Below are positions 32,589-42,424 of a DNA stretch of 64,000 bases, piece after piece; the first letter of the stretch is position 1; the number at the start of each line of letters is the position of its first letter. A program made the translations under genes and the position numbers. This DNA is from Odiellus spinosus (Eukaryota; Arthropoda; Arachnida; Opiliones; Phalangiidae), in NCBI GenBank assembly GCA_963920705.1, contig OY987238.1:9976183-10040182 (forward strand), written 5' to 3'. The notes under the pieces were generated by a model that saw nothing but the letters and a program-made list of their open reading frames with translations, was not told the origin of the DNA and ran no database searches.

Positions 32589-32911
32589 GTTAGTAGTACA
32601 ACGTTGTGTATATATATTATTTTTTGTTTTAAAGGCCTAGTGTAATGCAATTTTTTTTTTTGTGATGTGTTTTTAATTTTTGTTGGCTTTAAGAAAAGGC
32701 AATTAGCGTGTGCTAGTCAGATTGTTCATTGTTTTTATTGTTTAGTTTCATGTGTAGTTAATTTTGCAGTTAGACGTTGGTAGAATCCGTATAAATTTGT
32801 TTTCTACTAATCGTTTTGTTTATCGAAGTGTATTGACGTATAGTGTGTTTGTGTGTGATGAAGAGTTGGTACTGGTGAGGTTGGACTGGGTTTCACGGGG
32901 TCGTGAAACTT
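32589..32911 (+). other. Element 3' non-coding region
   Basis: About 320 bases between the pol stop and the polypurine tract, T-rich, with a T run near 32650 and no env-like open frame. Confidence 0.7.
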
Positions 32912-32916
32912 AAAGT

Positions 32917-32925
32917 AGGGGAGGA
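32917..32925 (+). promoter_or_regulatory. Polypurine tract
   Basis: AGGGGAGGA lies directly against the 3' LTR (TGTAACG). Together with the upstream AAAG this is the expected RNase H-resistant primer for plus-strand synthesis. Confidence 0.85.
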
Positions 32926-34139
32926 TGTAACGCTCGAATTAGGTTAAATATAAACTGAAGTAAAATATAAAGCCAATTAAAATATTAGAATGTAAAGTTA
33001 AAAATATTTCCTTTAAAATAAATAAACCCATATGTGGAAGGAATGACGCTATCCGATAAGGTACCCATGTGTTGTTAAGTGGTGCAACGCTGGTTCGTTG
33101 TAACGCTAAAGCAATTATAGAAAGAGCGAGAAGGGAAACCTATTGTGATAGTTTGGGGATCGAAGTTAAGAGGCGTCCGGCCGGCGTTTACTTTCTTCTC
33201 AACCCCATGTGTCAGGATTTCCAACGAATTTAAATAATTGGTAGCGGCAGTTAAGAATACCTGCGCTCCAGCCTTGCCAGTGCAATCAACATGTGTATAT
33301 ATTTATATATAGTGCTTTTTATCTTTATCTTATATTGGTGCTTTTAGAAATAAGGTTTTACCAAAAAGTAGTTTCAATATATGTTGGCACACTAAGTGTC
33401 ACATGTGTTATTTTATAACTTCTTCACTAATGATTCTCTGAAGATAGTTAAACGCGGAAAAACTCGAACTAAACTAGGAACGTGATTGGTTCGTTAAGTG
33501 GGTGACGTAGTTGAAATAGATCAGATGGACTTGAAGAAAAGAGAGAGTTGAGGAGAGAAAAAGAAGAAGTACTTGTACCCTCGAGGTGAAAGGTCGGTGA
33601 GCGAAGTTGTCTAGCAAAGAAGTTAAGGCGCGGGAGTATGATTGAGCTTGGTCCGCGAAAGTATAAGTCCGGCTAGATTAATTCCGAATAAGAATTAATA
33701 TACTAGTTGTGCGGTAAGGCTAGAGAGTCAAAAGACGTTTGATGTAAATAAGAAGCGCGAGCGGCTACGCGTAATCGTGTAAAGACGAAATATGTTCGGG
33801 CGTCTAAGGAGAATGAAAATGATCTGATCTTCTACGAACAATGAGACGTTAAGTATTTGGAGTTAAATATTTGATAATAAGTTTGATAGTAGACGAGTTG
33901 TATTATAATTGGAAGTGTTTAGATGTGTTAGGGAAAATTAAAATGAAATAGTTATTTGGTAAAACCTCAACCATGGTGTCCTTGTTTCTTTGTTGTTGTC
34001 GTTAAGTGTAGTAGGAGTAGTTGTATGAAGTGGAATTACTTGTGCCCTAGATCTATCGGTTGTGTTGTTGTCCTTGTTAAAGGTTACAGGTTGTCCCTAG
34101 TAAAGGGGTTGAAGGTAGGATGGGTCTAGGAGCGTCACA
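32926..34139 (+). repeat. 3' long terminal repeat
   Basis: Same length as the 5' LTR, and no difference was found by eye. It is followed by the CCCA target duplication. Confidence 0.96.
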
Positions 34140-34368
34140 CCCAAAAATAAACAAAATTAAATTTGTCAAAATTTTTATTTACGATAGAATGCGATATAAA
34201 ATAAAAAGAAAGAAAAGAGTAACAAGATGGTCAAGCCCATAGAATAGCTAGACCCATGACATAGTAAAAGAGGCTGAAAAGAATTATGCTATAGCAGGGG
34301 CTTGTTATGCATGCATAAACGCTCTTTGAACAATTTGAATGGCGTTTCTAGATCCCTTTAAACACGAA

Positions 34369-35108
34369 GTTTTTCAAATCATGTTTTTCAAATCATGTTT
34401 TTCAAATCATGTTTTTCAAATCATGTTTTTCAAATCATGTTTTTCAAATCATGTTTTTCAAATCATGTTTTTCAAATCATGTTTTTCAAATCATGTTTTC
34501 CAAATCATGTTTTTCAAATCATGTTTTTCAAATCATGTTTTTCAAATCATGTTTTTCAAATCATGTTTTTCAAATCATGTTTTTCAAATCATGTTTTTCA
34601 AATCATGTTTTTCAAATCATGTTTTTCAAATCATGTTTTTCAAATCATGTTTTTCAAATCATGTTTTTCAAATCATGTTTTTCAAATCATGTTTTTCAAA
34701 TCATGTTTTTCAAATCATGTTTTTCAAATCATGTTTTTCAAATCATGTTTTTCAAATCATGTTTTTCAAATCATGTTTTTCAAATCATGTTTTTCAAATC
34801 ATGTTTTTCAAATCATGTTTTTCAAATCATGTTTTTCAAATCATGTTTTTCAAATCATGTTTTTCAAATCATGTTTTTCAAATCATGTTTTTCAAATCAT
34901 GTTTTTCAAATCATGTTTTTCAAATCATGTTTTTCAAATCATGTTTTTCAAATCATGTTTTTCAAATCATGTTTTTCAAATCATGTTTTTCAAATCATGT
35001 TTTTCAAATCATGTTTTTCAAATCATGTTTTTCAAATCATGTTTTTCAAATCATGTTTTTCAAATCATGTTTTTCAAATCATGTTTTTCAAATCATGTTT
35101 TTCAAATC
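34369..35108. repeat. 14-bp tandem array, about 53 units
   Basis: The unit ATGTTTTTCAAATC repeats almost without change; one TTTTCC variant was seen near 34498. Because 14 is not a multiple of three and the unit has no stop codon on plus, all three plus frames stay open for over 700 bases and produce spurious 238-289-codon frames with a 14-residue period. It starts 230 bases after the retrotransposon. Confidence 0.97.
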
Positions 35109-35565
35109 AAATATTTTATTTCTGACATACTCAAACCCAACACGCATAAGCTCCCTTATTATCTCGTTCGCGACGACTTGTTTGTTGTTTTTGAGTTTTC
35201 ATTACTGACAGACTAGAACCGAAACCTTCATAAGCTACCTTTTATCTCGTTCTCGACGACCCTTTATTAACAACGACTTGTTTTCTGTATTGTATATCTA
35301 TGAAGATATAAGGAGTTTTTCGCTAAAGTTTAACCAATTACCCGTGGTAACGAGGATGAGCGTCCAACTCTCGATCGCAAAGCTATGAAGCTTCGAGCGC
35401 GACGCGGTTTTTTCCGAAATTCGGGAGACCACTTGGTGGAAAATCGATATCTTAAAAAAAAATAGATATTTTAAATTTGTCTGGGACATCACGTCGTGAC
35501 GTCTGGTGGATAAGAAACGAATGTTTTTTCGATACGATGACGTTTTTCGTCATTTCTGGGACACC
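35109..35565. other. Intergenic, no gene seen
   Basis: Contains two related CTCGTTC(G)CGACGAC phrases (35163 and 35245). Otherwise unremarkable. Confidence 0.4.
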
Positions 35566-35646
35566 GACTTCAGACTTCAGACTTCAGACTTCAGACTTCA
35601 GACTTCAGACTTCAGACTTCTGACTTCAGACTTCAGACTTCAGACT
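35566..35646. repeat. 7-bp tandem array (GACTTCA)n
   Basis: About 11-12 units of GACTTCA with one GACTTCT variant. Not a known animal telomere repeat. Confidence 0.93.
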
Positions 35647-35910
35647 ACCAGCACGACTCAAAACACTAGCTAGAACCTATACAAGTATAGGGTCTAGCTA
35701 AAAACCAGAGATTTTCAAATGGAAACGGAAGCGAAGGAGCTTCCGAGCGTTTTATAGGAGGGGTCGTGACGCTGTGCAATGTCTTTTTACTTATACATAG
35801 GCCAGATGCTTCCCTGGGTGCAGGGTGTATACGCCATTCTAATATCAGACCTCTTATACCTCTTCTTTTTCTTTCTTTACAAACCCCGTTCACACTACAA
35901 TCTTTTGTAG
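35647..35910. other. Intergenic, unrecognised
   Basis: A short inverted pair, CTAGCTAGAACC(TATA) / TATAGGGTCTAGCTA, lies at 35668-35700. An 84-codon minus-strand frame (35666-35920) has no recognisable product. Confidence 0.35.
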
Positions 35911-36085
35911 TCAATGCCATTGCTCGCTAGTCCTTATACGGGGAGTTCAGGATATGAATCCAGCTAAGCCTATTTTGATGGTAAGATTTAAATTTAATTC
36001 TAGTTTAATATTTGTTTGTAATTTTTTTTTATGGTTGGATTAGGTTTATTTAAACGATAAGGAAGCGATAAAAAATCAGTTGTTG
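35911..36085. mobile_element. Family A foldback element, right half, split by another family A element
   Basis: It starts mid-element (TGCTCGCTAGTCCTTATACG) and proceeds through CAGCTAAGCCTATTTTGATG to AAAATCAGTTGTTG. There the next family A element begins at a TTAA. The missing end, GTTGCATTTTCCCGTCAA, is found at 36528-36545, immediately after that element. So the right TIR of this copy was the landing site of the one at 36086. Confidence 0.75.
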
Positions 36086-36527
36086 TTAAAGGGAGGATGC
36101 AACCTAACAACAAGTGATTTTTTTATCGATTCCTTATTGTTTAAATAGGCCTAATCCACTATTTAAAAAATTTACAAACAAATATTAAACTAGAAATAAA
36201 TTTAAAACTTACCCTGAAAATAGGCTTAGTGGGATTCATGGAGCTCCTGATTTCCTCCCGTGTAAGGTCTAGCGACCAATCGCACGCGACGTAAGTCTCC
36301 TGGAGATCTCGCGTGGACGACGGGCCTTTGCTCATTGGTTGCTAGACCTTACACGGACGCGATTCAGGATCTCCATGAGTCCCGCTAAGCCTATTTTCAG
36401 GGTAAGTTTTAAATTTATTTCTAGTTTAATATTTGTTTTGTAAACTTTTTATCGGTGGATTAGGCCTATTTAAACGATAAGGAATCGATAAAAAATCACT
36501 TGTAATTAGGTTGCATTCTCCCTTTAA
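36086..36527. mobile_element. Family A foldback element inserted at a TTAA inside another copy
   Basis: TTAA at 36086-36089 and 36524-36527 bracket AGGGAGGATGCAACC ... GGTTGCATTCTCCCT. Both arms are well preserved, including AAATAGGCCTAATCCAC / GTGGATTAGGCCTATTT and the central CGACCAATCGC and GGTTGCTAGACC segments. The interruption of a neighbouring family A terminus at the position where TTAG is normally found (here TTAA) indicates insertion at TTAA with duplication of the four bases. Confidence 0.85.
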
Positions 36528-36547
36528 GTTGCATTTTCCCGTCAACC

Positions 36548-37131
36548 CAGAGGTCCTATATGTTTATGATCAAGATATACTCGTATTTCCTTAAATTTCC
36601 CCGATGTGTGACTTCATTAAAATACCCTGTTATTTCTAGGTTTGTATGAACCCTGTAAAATGTCGGGGTCAGATATAAAGATTCTTAATGACAAAAAAAA
36701 TGGAATTATTAGTTTAAAAAATGATTTTACAACCAAAGTCTGCAGTGTGAACGTTGCTTAACTATAGGACTAATACCGAAACGCATTCGATAGGAAAGAT
36801 ATGCAAATAAGGATACAGAGAAGAGTTCTCCCGTGAACAAAAAAAGGGGGGAAGGAGCCTCAAGGAGGGGAAGAAGACCTTCATCTTATTCTTTTAGAGT
36901 GTACTATATTCCCCAGAAACAAGATGATGAAGTGAAAGACATAAGCCATGTTTAAAGGACACCATGGTCAATATAATAACATGGTTGAATTTGGAAACGA
37001 GAAGTCTTATTTTAACAAGGAGGAAGGACTGATAGGGTTCGAGGCTTCTTTTAGTTGATAGAGCTTAAAGATTTGTATCATCTTTTGCAAGATTTCTCTT
37101 CTCCACGAGCAAAAGTTTATAAGAGGAAATT
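36548..37131. other. Intergenic, with a hAT-like right end
   Basis: TAGGTTTGTATGAACCCTG at 36637-36655 resembles the right ends at 50450 and 62789. A G-run with AAGGAGGGGAAG lies near 36845-36870. No gene is supported. Confidence 0.4.
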
Positions 37132-37226
37132 CTTAACCCTTGGAGAATGCAAACTAAAGTTAAAGTATTTTTTATCGCTTCTTTATCGTTTAAATAGGCC
37201 TAATCCGACATTAAAAGGATTTAAAA
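37132..37226 (+). mobile_element. Family A foldback element, left-end fragment
   Basis: GGAGAATGCAAACTAAAG, then CGCTTCTTTATCG and TAAATAGGCCTAATCCGAC match the family A left arm; the rest of the element is missing. Confidence 0.65.
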
Positions 37227-37910
37227 AACAAAAATTTAATGATGAAAGTAAAAAGTTGGGGGAATTTGTGTCTATAACATTGGTAGACTTTGACCTTTAG
37301 ATCCTATATCTCTGAATGTTTGTTTTTTCCCGAGGTAAAGCGACGTATAGATAACATGATGTTTAATCCTCGCTAGGTAGGACCCATCTTTTGCTCTTTC
37401 TAAAGGAGGTGCACTCTTTCAGTAATCCCACGTTTTACTTCTACGGAGTAAACGTTGCTACAAAGGGGGATAAGTTCCTTTTTTTATGTACATTTGCAAA
37501 CAAAACGCTCTTATTTGTCACGGAGAGTAATCTTAAATTAAAGCGTGTTCCTTACACAATCTGCAGGAGTTAGATACCCAGATTTTTCACTCCCTCGGTT
37601 TATATTGGACACGAGCAACGGCTAATATCTTCCCATCATCCTACCAACAGCGATTAGAGATGGAAACCCGAGACACCCTCCATTCCGAGGGTATTAATAA
37701 AATATACTTTATACCAAGACTACGATGAGGATCAATACGATAGAGAATTGGAAAGAGAAGATATCTAGAGAAAGAGAAAGGAAGAAAAGTCGTAATCTGT
37801 TTTCAAATCGAATGCAAAGTGGCGGGATCTTGATAGCAAATAACATCTCATGTTTTTAAAGTAGCGGTTCTTTTCCGGCGCCATGAGTTCGACTGATGGC
37901 TCAAAACTGT
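37227..37910. other. Intergenic, no gene seen
   Basis: Somewhat less A+T-rich from 37570. Two short open frames (37055-37300 overlapping the fragment above, and 37391-37573) have no recognisable product. Confidence 0.4.
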
Positions 37911-38020
37911 TTATATATAAATGTAGAACCGCTCTTCATCCTTTTTCATCTTTTGTTTTAAAATATATCGGGCAGAAATTTTTCTCTTCAATCAATCTCA
38001 GGAAAAACAGGTGAGTTTTT
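37911..38020 (+). promoter_or_regulatory. Candidate promoter and non-coding first exon
   Basis: TTATATATAA (37911-37920) is followed about 25 bases downstream by TTCATC, which fits an arthropod-type initiator. After about 70 bases, CAG|GTGAGT (38008-38016) is a perfect splice-donor consensus. Together they look like a TATA promoter with a short untranslated first exon. No downstream coding exon was recognised in the window, so the gene, if real, would lie further right. Chance occurrence in A+T-rich DNA is quite possible. Confidence 0.3.
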
Positions 38021-38207
38021 AAGGGACACGACAACACTACGTTACCACTATGGGAACGTTTTTTACCAATTTTAGTTTTCTAAACTATCGTTCCGTTTTA
38101 AGATCAGACAGTTTCGTTATTTTGGCGTTAAAACGATCTAAGACGATATTTTTAAGGATTTTTTCCAGGAAGAATTTGAATTTATAAAACCATGTGTTTA
38201 TTGGAAG

Positions 38208-38320
38208 CTAATTTGTATTTTATTTGAAGATATTTTATTATATTTTGTTTGAAGATATTTAATTATATTTTATTTGGAGATATTTAATTATATTTTACTT
38301 GAATGCATTTAATTTAGTTG
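38208..38320. repeat. Short A+T-rich tandem repeat, about 29-bp period
   Basis: TTTGAAGATATTTAATTATA and close variants recur about four times, then fade into TTTATTATAT-type sequence up to about 38460. Confidence 0.7.
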
Positions 38321-39300
38321 AATTTTATTCCATTTTATTAATTTGAAGTTTAGTTTATTATATATTATATTATATTTTTATGTGTTATTATATTTACTAT
38401 AATTAAGTAAATATATTTATATGAAATATATTTATTCTGAAATATATTTTATTTTATTTTACTAAGAACAACTCGGCTGTCTATCAGCAGGTAACAATTT
38501 AGCTGACAGCATCCGACCCCTCGATTTAAACACTTTTTTTTCCTTGAAAAAATAACATTTTTATCCTAAAGTATTTTTTGGATCTCCTCTCTTCGCCTGG
38601 GATCTGGGTAGTATTTTTAAGGCCCCCCTAGTATATTTTTACGGGGTTTCCGTGATCGGAATTTCCCATCTATTCAAAGTACTTCTAATACTCCGAGGAG
38701 ATGAGAGAAGAGGATAGGAAGGGATAAGGTTCTTCCGCACGATTGAGGACCTAGGACCACGCAGTTCCCGCTAAACGCTAGCTCCTTATAGTAGAACGAG
38801 CACCCCTACGCGCGGCGTCCTGCAAAAGGGGTTTCTTATCTTCCAACGGGAATTCTATTCCGGTCGTATCATGAGCGCCCAATGTCGCCCACTTATTTTC
38901 TTAACTCGAACAGCTACGCGAGAAGCGGGGGAATGAGTGGAATTTACTTTTTTTTTATAAAACTAACCTATATATTTTTACAATTTTTCCTATGTTGGAA
39001 AGTGTAGCGATGTTGATTGGGACTTATGAAAAGGTCTAGTTTTGTCCGTCTGAATTTTATCCACGCCCTCATCATGAGATTTTTAATATATTCATTTTTG
39101 TTTTGAAAACATTGGATTTTTAATTTATCTATTTAAAGGGATGCTGCCAAAAAAGATATTAATTAAGAAAACTACTTTTCAAATTTGAAACTTTAAACTG
39201 GGCTATGGATACATTTCAACTTGTTTTTTGGCTAGTTACGTCACAAGCAGAAATAAGAACTTTCTCATTTTAAATCACAGAAATTCAAATACAAATACAT
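38321..39300. other. Intergenic, no gene seen
   Basis: 38500-38940 is less A+T-rich but has no sizeable open frame and no repeat found elsewhere in the window. TTTAAAGGGATGCTGCC at about 39134 resembles a family A-type end without a partner. Confidence 0.4.
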
Positions 39301-39555
39301 TTAGCCGCGTTTATACTAGGCATTGGAATCGATTTAAATCGTTTCAAAACGTTTCGTTAGAGTCGTGCGAACAGGAAGCCGTCTTTTATAGTTCGATTTC
39401 TCGAAACTGCTTCGGGAACCAGTTTCGTACCGATTCGGTTTCAACAACCGATAGATGAAGCTACGATAAATTGATTTATAAAGATAATGCGTGAACATGT
39501 GACGCTTAAAACGATTCCTGGCGATTTGAATATCGGTTTAATTTTACCGTAGCTT
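39301..39555 (-). mobile_element. Family B MITE-like element, reverse orientation
   Basis: It begins TTAGCCGCGTTTATACTAGG and ends TTTTACCGTAGCTT. The last segment (normally CAAATCGATTAAGAAATGC before the end) is deleted. The interior order is otherwise as in the copy at 59414. Non-coding. Confidence 0.8.
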
Positions 39556-40120
39556 TTGTGAATAATAAATTTACTAATACAAATTTTGTTTGTACCCCTG
39601 AACACAATTCTTGTTCACGATGGTACTATTCCTTTAATGTCCCTTTGTTGAATCTAATGTCGGGAGTATTACAAGCCTATATGTTATATATTTTCTTTGA
39701 TGAGTTCTTATATATCGGTTCTTTTGTCTATTTACAATGAATGCACTATCGCGAGATTCTTATTGAGAAAAGGCAGATTGCGAGTAAAGCTATGGATACA
39801 AAGCTTCTACCATCTTCATCGCTATAATAAAAAGAATCTGTAGGTTTTTGGAAGAGGTTGAGCAATGAAAACAGTTTGCTTTATATATATATAGAATCAA
39901 CCATCTTTTCTTATAATCCACATCTAGTGTCTCTTTGTTTCATTCTTTCAAAGTCTTCCCCTTATTACTTCAGATTCGGCAGCCCCTTTTTCTATTCTGT
40001 ATCTTTAAACACTGCAAAATTATGTGTTTTAAGGTTTATTGGTTTAAATTTACAGTGAGAGATTGAAATATCCGAGAGGCTTCGTTTTAACATATGGGTT
40101 TTAACTTAGAGCTCTAAAGT
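39556..40120. other. Intergenic, no gene seen
   Basis: Short frames at 39558-39740 and 39858-40058 lack any recognisable product. Confidence 0.4.
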
Positions 40121-40352
40121 AACCGTAATTTTGTAAATTTCTAAATTACGCGGTAATTTTGTAAATTGCTAAATTACGAGGTAATTTTGTAAATTGCTAA
40201 ATTACGCGGTAATTTTGTAAATTCCTAAATTTCGCGGTAATTTTGTAAATTGTTAAATTACGCGGTAATTTTACAAATTGCTAAATTACGCGGAAACTTT
40301 ATAAATTACTAAATTACGCGGTAATTTACCGTCTCACGTACGGTAATTTAAA
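40121..40352. repeat. 28-bp tandem array with palindromic core
   Basis: The unit GGTAATTTTGTAAATTGCTAAATTACGC occurs about seven times with drift. AAATTACGCGGTAATTT at the unit junction is nearly its own reverse complement, so neighbouring units can pair. The array ends in TTACCGTCTCACGTACGGTAA, itself an imperfect inverted repeat. Confidence 0.9.
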
Positions 40353-42082
40353 GATATTTAAGTGTAAAATTTTAAACAGCATCACTTTAAATACTGCTCT
40401 AAAATCAGGTTCTGTGAATTGGAAAGACAGAAGTTTGCTAACTAAGTTGGATTCTATTTCAATGGTTAGTTTTCTTGTTAAACTCGAGGGTAGAATCTCG
40501 ATTTAAATACAATTTCCGTTAGTTTTAAAAGTTACGGTACACCTAGCCTATCTTGTTTTATCTCTTAGTCGTGACCGACCGTATGTAAATCTATGTACTT
40601 AATTTTACAGAAACTACTTTTATTTCTAGGTAGTTTTAACGTTGCGTAATCATCCGCCATCGCTTTCGCTTTACTTTACAGACTTATCTTAAACAAAAGT
40701 ATATATAGTCCTTGCTTGGTTGCCTGTGTATAATGTTCTACCTCTTTTATAAGATTCTTTTGCAAGTCAATGATTTGCCCTTCTAGTTTCCTTTTTTTTT
40801 TATTCATCGCTCGCTCAAAGACCAAAGAAACGTTTCCCCATTCAATTCCTTGAAGTTTCAAAGCAAAAGCAAGTATCTTTCGATGGTTTTGAATAGGTTT
40901 TTTTTAAATTTTACGTTAAATTTAAATATATAAAAAAGAAAAGAACAAAATCGAAGCGTCGAAGCTTAATTATTTAAATTAATAAAAGTTAAACTACCGG
41001 ACACTTCGGCACCCTATATTAGGAGCTAAAAATCTGTGATCGCTAAAGATGAAGTGTTTTAAATGAAATTTATTTCCACGAAAATATATTTCCATTTTCC
41101 AGCAAGTGAAATTTATATTAAATTTTATAAAATTATAAAATATTCAGTAATCACTTGATTTCAAACGTATTTTTAACTTTAAAGTGTCGTTCTTCGATAT
41201 AAATTTTTAAAAACTTCAAAAAACCTTAAATTAATTTGTAGAAGAAACCTCAAAAAACTACCCTTTTGAATAATAAGTTATATGATCTTCATTTAACAAT
41301 TGCGTGTAAAATCAAATTTTGAAGACCCTCGAAGGAACCCTAAAATAACTCATTAACTAATATATTAACAGGATATAATAGATAATAAATGAATAATTAT
41401 CTATTAGCAAAATATAATTTTTAATAAATCAGAATATTTAAAAAAAAATAGTCGAAGATAACCGCAAGTTACAAGGTTCTTGAGTTCAAGTAACGCCCTG
41501 TTCTCTCAACTCTTCTAGAAGTTCTCAGGGCGCTTCGAAAGAAAGGACCAATACACAAAAAAAAAGGAATATATTTCCCCCTTAATCATATGTTAAAGCG
41601 CTTTCTTTTCGTCTTTTGTACACCCTTTTTTTATACATACCCTCCTACTTTTTCTGGCCCTCTTGTAGAAGAACAATGAGATAGAAGTAGAATAATAAAG
41701 AAGAAGACGAAGAAGAAGAATGAGAAGAAAAACTAGAACCTGGCTTAACTTTGACGCGTTTTAGTATTCAAAAGATATTTTCTAACGTTTAAGAACAAGG
41801 TTTTTTCCCTTCATTTCTTCCATTTTCGCTCTCCAGGAGAATCTTTTACAAGAAATAAGATAAATTTGTTGGCGCTGGGAGCTTTTTTAAAAAAAAACTG
41901 GTTTAAAAAGGCTATAGATAATTTTTTGGGACAAACCATGCTTGGATTCGTTCGATTTTATTTAATTTTGATAATTTTATTTGACAACTGGATCATGAAA
42001 ACTTCAAAGAAGCAATACTGACATACCGCAAACCATTTTCGTTATTTTAAAGGTAATTAACAAAGTTGGAGTTTGGTTCGCT
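40353..42082. other. Intergenic, no gene seen
   Basis: Strongly A+T-rich, with an AAGAAGAAGACGAAGAAG-type patch near 41697-41730. No gene or element is recognised. Confidence 0.4.
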
Positions 42083-42424
42083 AAGCCTATATCGATTTTC
42101 TTAAATTTATTTAAATGGACCTAATCCACCAGTAAAAAAAATCTACAAAACAAATATTAAACATGGAGGTCCCATATTTCTTAAAATTGACCAATGAGCA
42201 AAGGCCCGTCGTTAAGACGAGATCTCCATGATACTTCCAATAACATTGGATTAGTAGCTGACCTATCAATGCGAAAAGTTTCTGGATCTCCATGAATCCA
42301 GCTAAGCCTATTTTCCGGGTAAGATTTAAATCTATTCCTAGTTTAATATTTACTGGCGGATTATGCCTATTTAAACGATAAGGAAATGATAAAAAAATCA
42401 CTTGTTGTTGCATTCTCCCTTTAA
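42083..42424. mobile_element. Family A foldback element, left end decayed
   Basis: The right end is intact (CTTGTTGTTGCATTCTCCCTTTAA, ending at TTAA 42421-42424). The left arm starts around CTAAGCCTATATCGATTTTC and lacks a clear terminus. Central segments AATGAGCAAAGGCCCGTCG and CTCCATGAATCCAGCTAAGC are shared with the 15863 and 36086 copies. Confidence 0.75.

Larger units (their letters stand above)
25959..34139 (+). mobile_element. Complete Ty3/gypsy LTR retrotransposon
   Basis: An 8181-base element bounded by two 1214-base LTRs (TGTAACG...CGTCACA, with TG...CA ends that are near inverted repeats). CCCA at 25955-25958 is repeated at 34140-34143, giving a 4-base target duplication. The order is LTR, primer site, gag, pol (protease, reverse transcriptase, RNase H, integrase), polypurine tract, LTR. 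Protease-RT-RNase H-integrase order identifies Ty3/gypsy rather than copia. No env lies between pol (ends 32588) and the 3' LTR. Both frames are intact with all catalytic residues of RT, RNase H and integrase in place, and the LTRs match by eye over their full length, so it looks very young and possibly autonomous. The D-X34-E integrase, NLTER motif, long LTRs and 4-base duplication are reminiscent of Osvaldo-type gypsy elements of arthropods (from memory, unproven). Confidence 0.97.

Noticed and set aside
32589-32925. An env gene between pol and the 3' LTR
   Set aside because: Only about 320 bases remain and no open frame of note is present.
34339-35216. Three overlapping long open frames (238-289 codons)
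   Set aside because: They are the three plus-strand readings of a stop-free 14-bp tandem repeat; no domain, no composition typical of a gene.
35566-35646. Telomere-like heptamer repeat
   Set aside because: GACTTCA is not a known telomere unit, the array is only about 80 bases long and lies internally.
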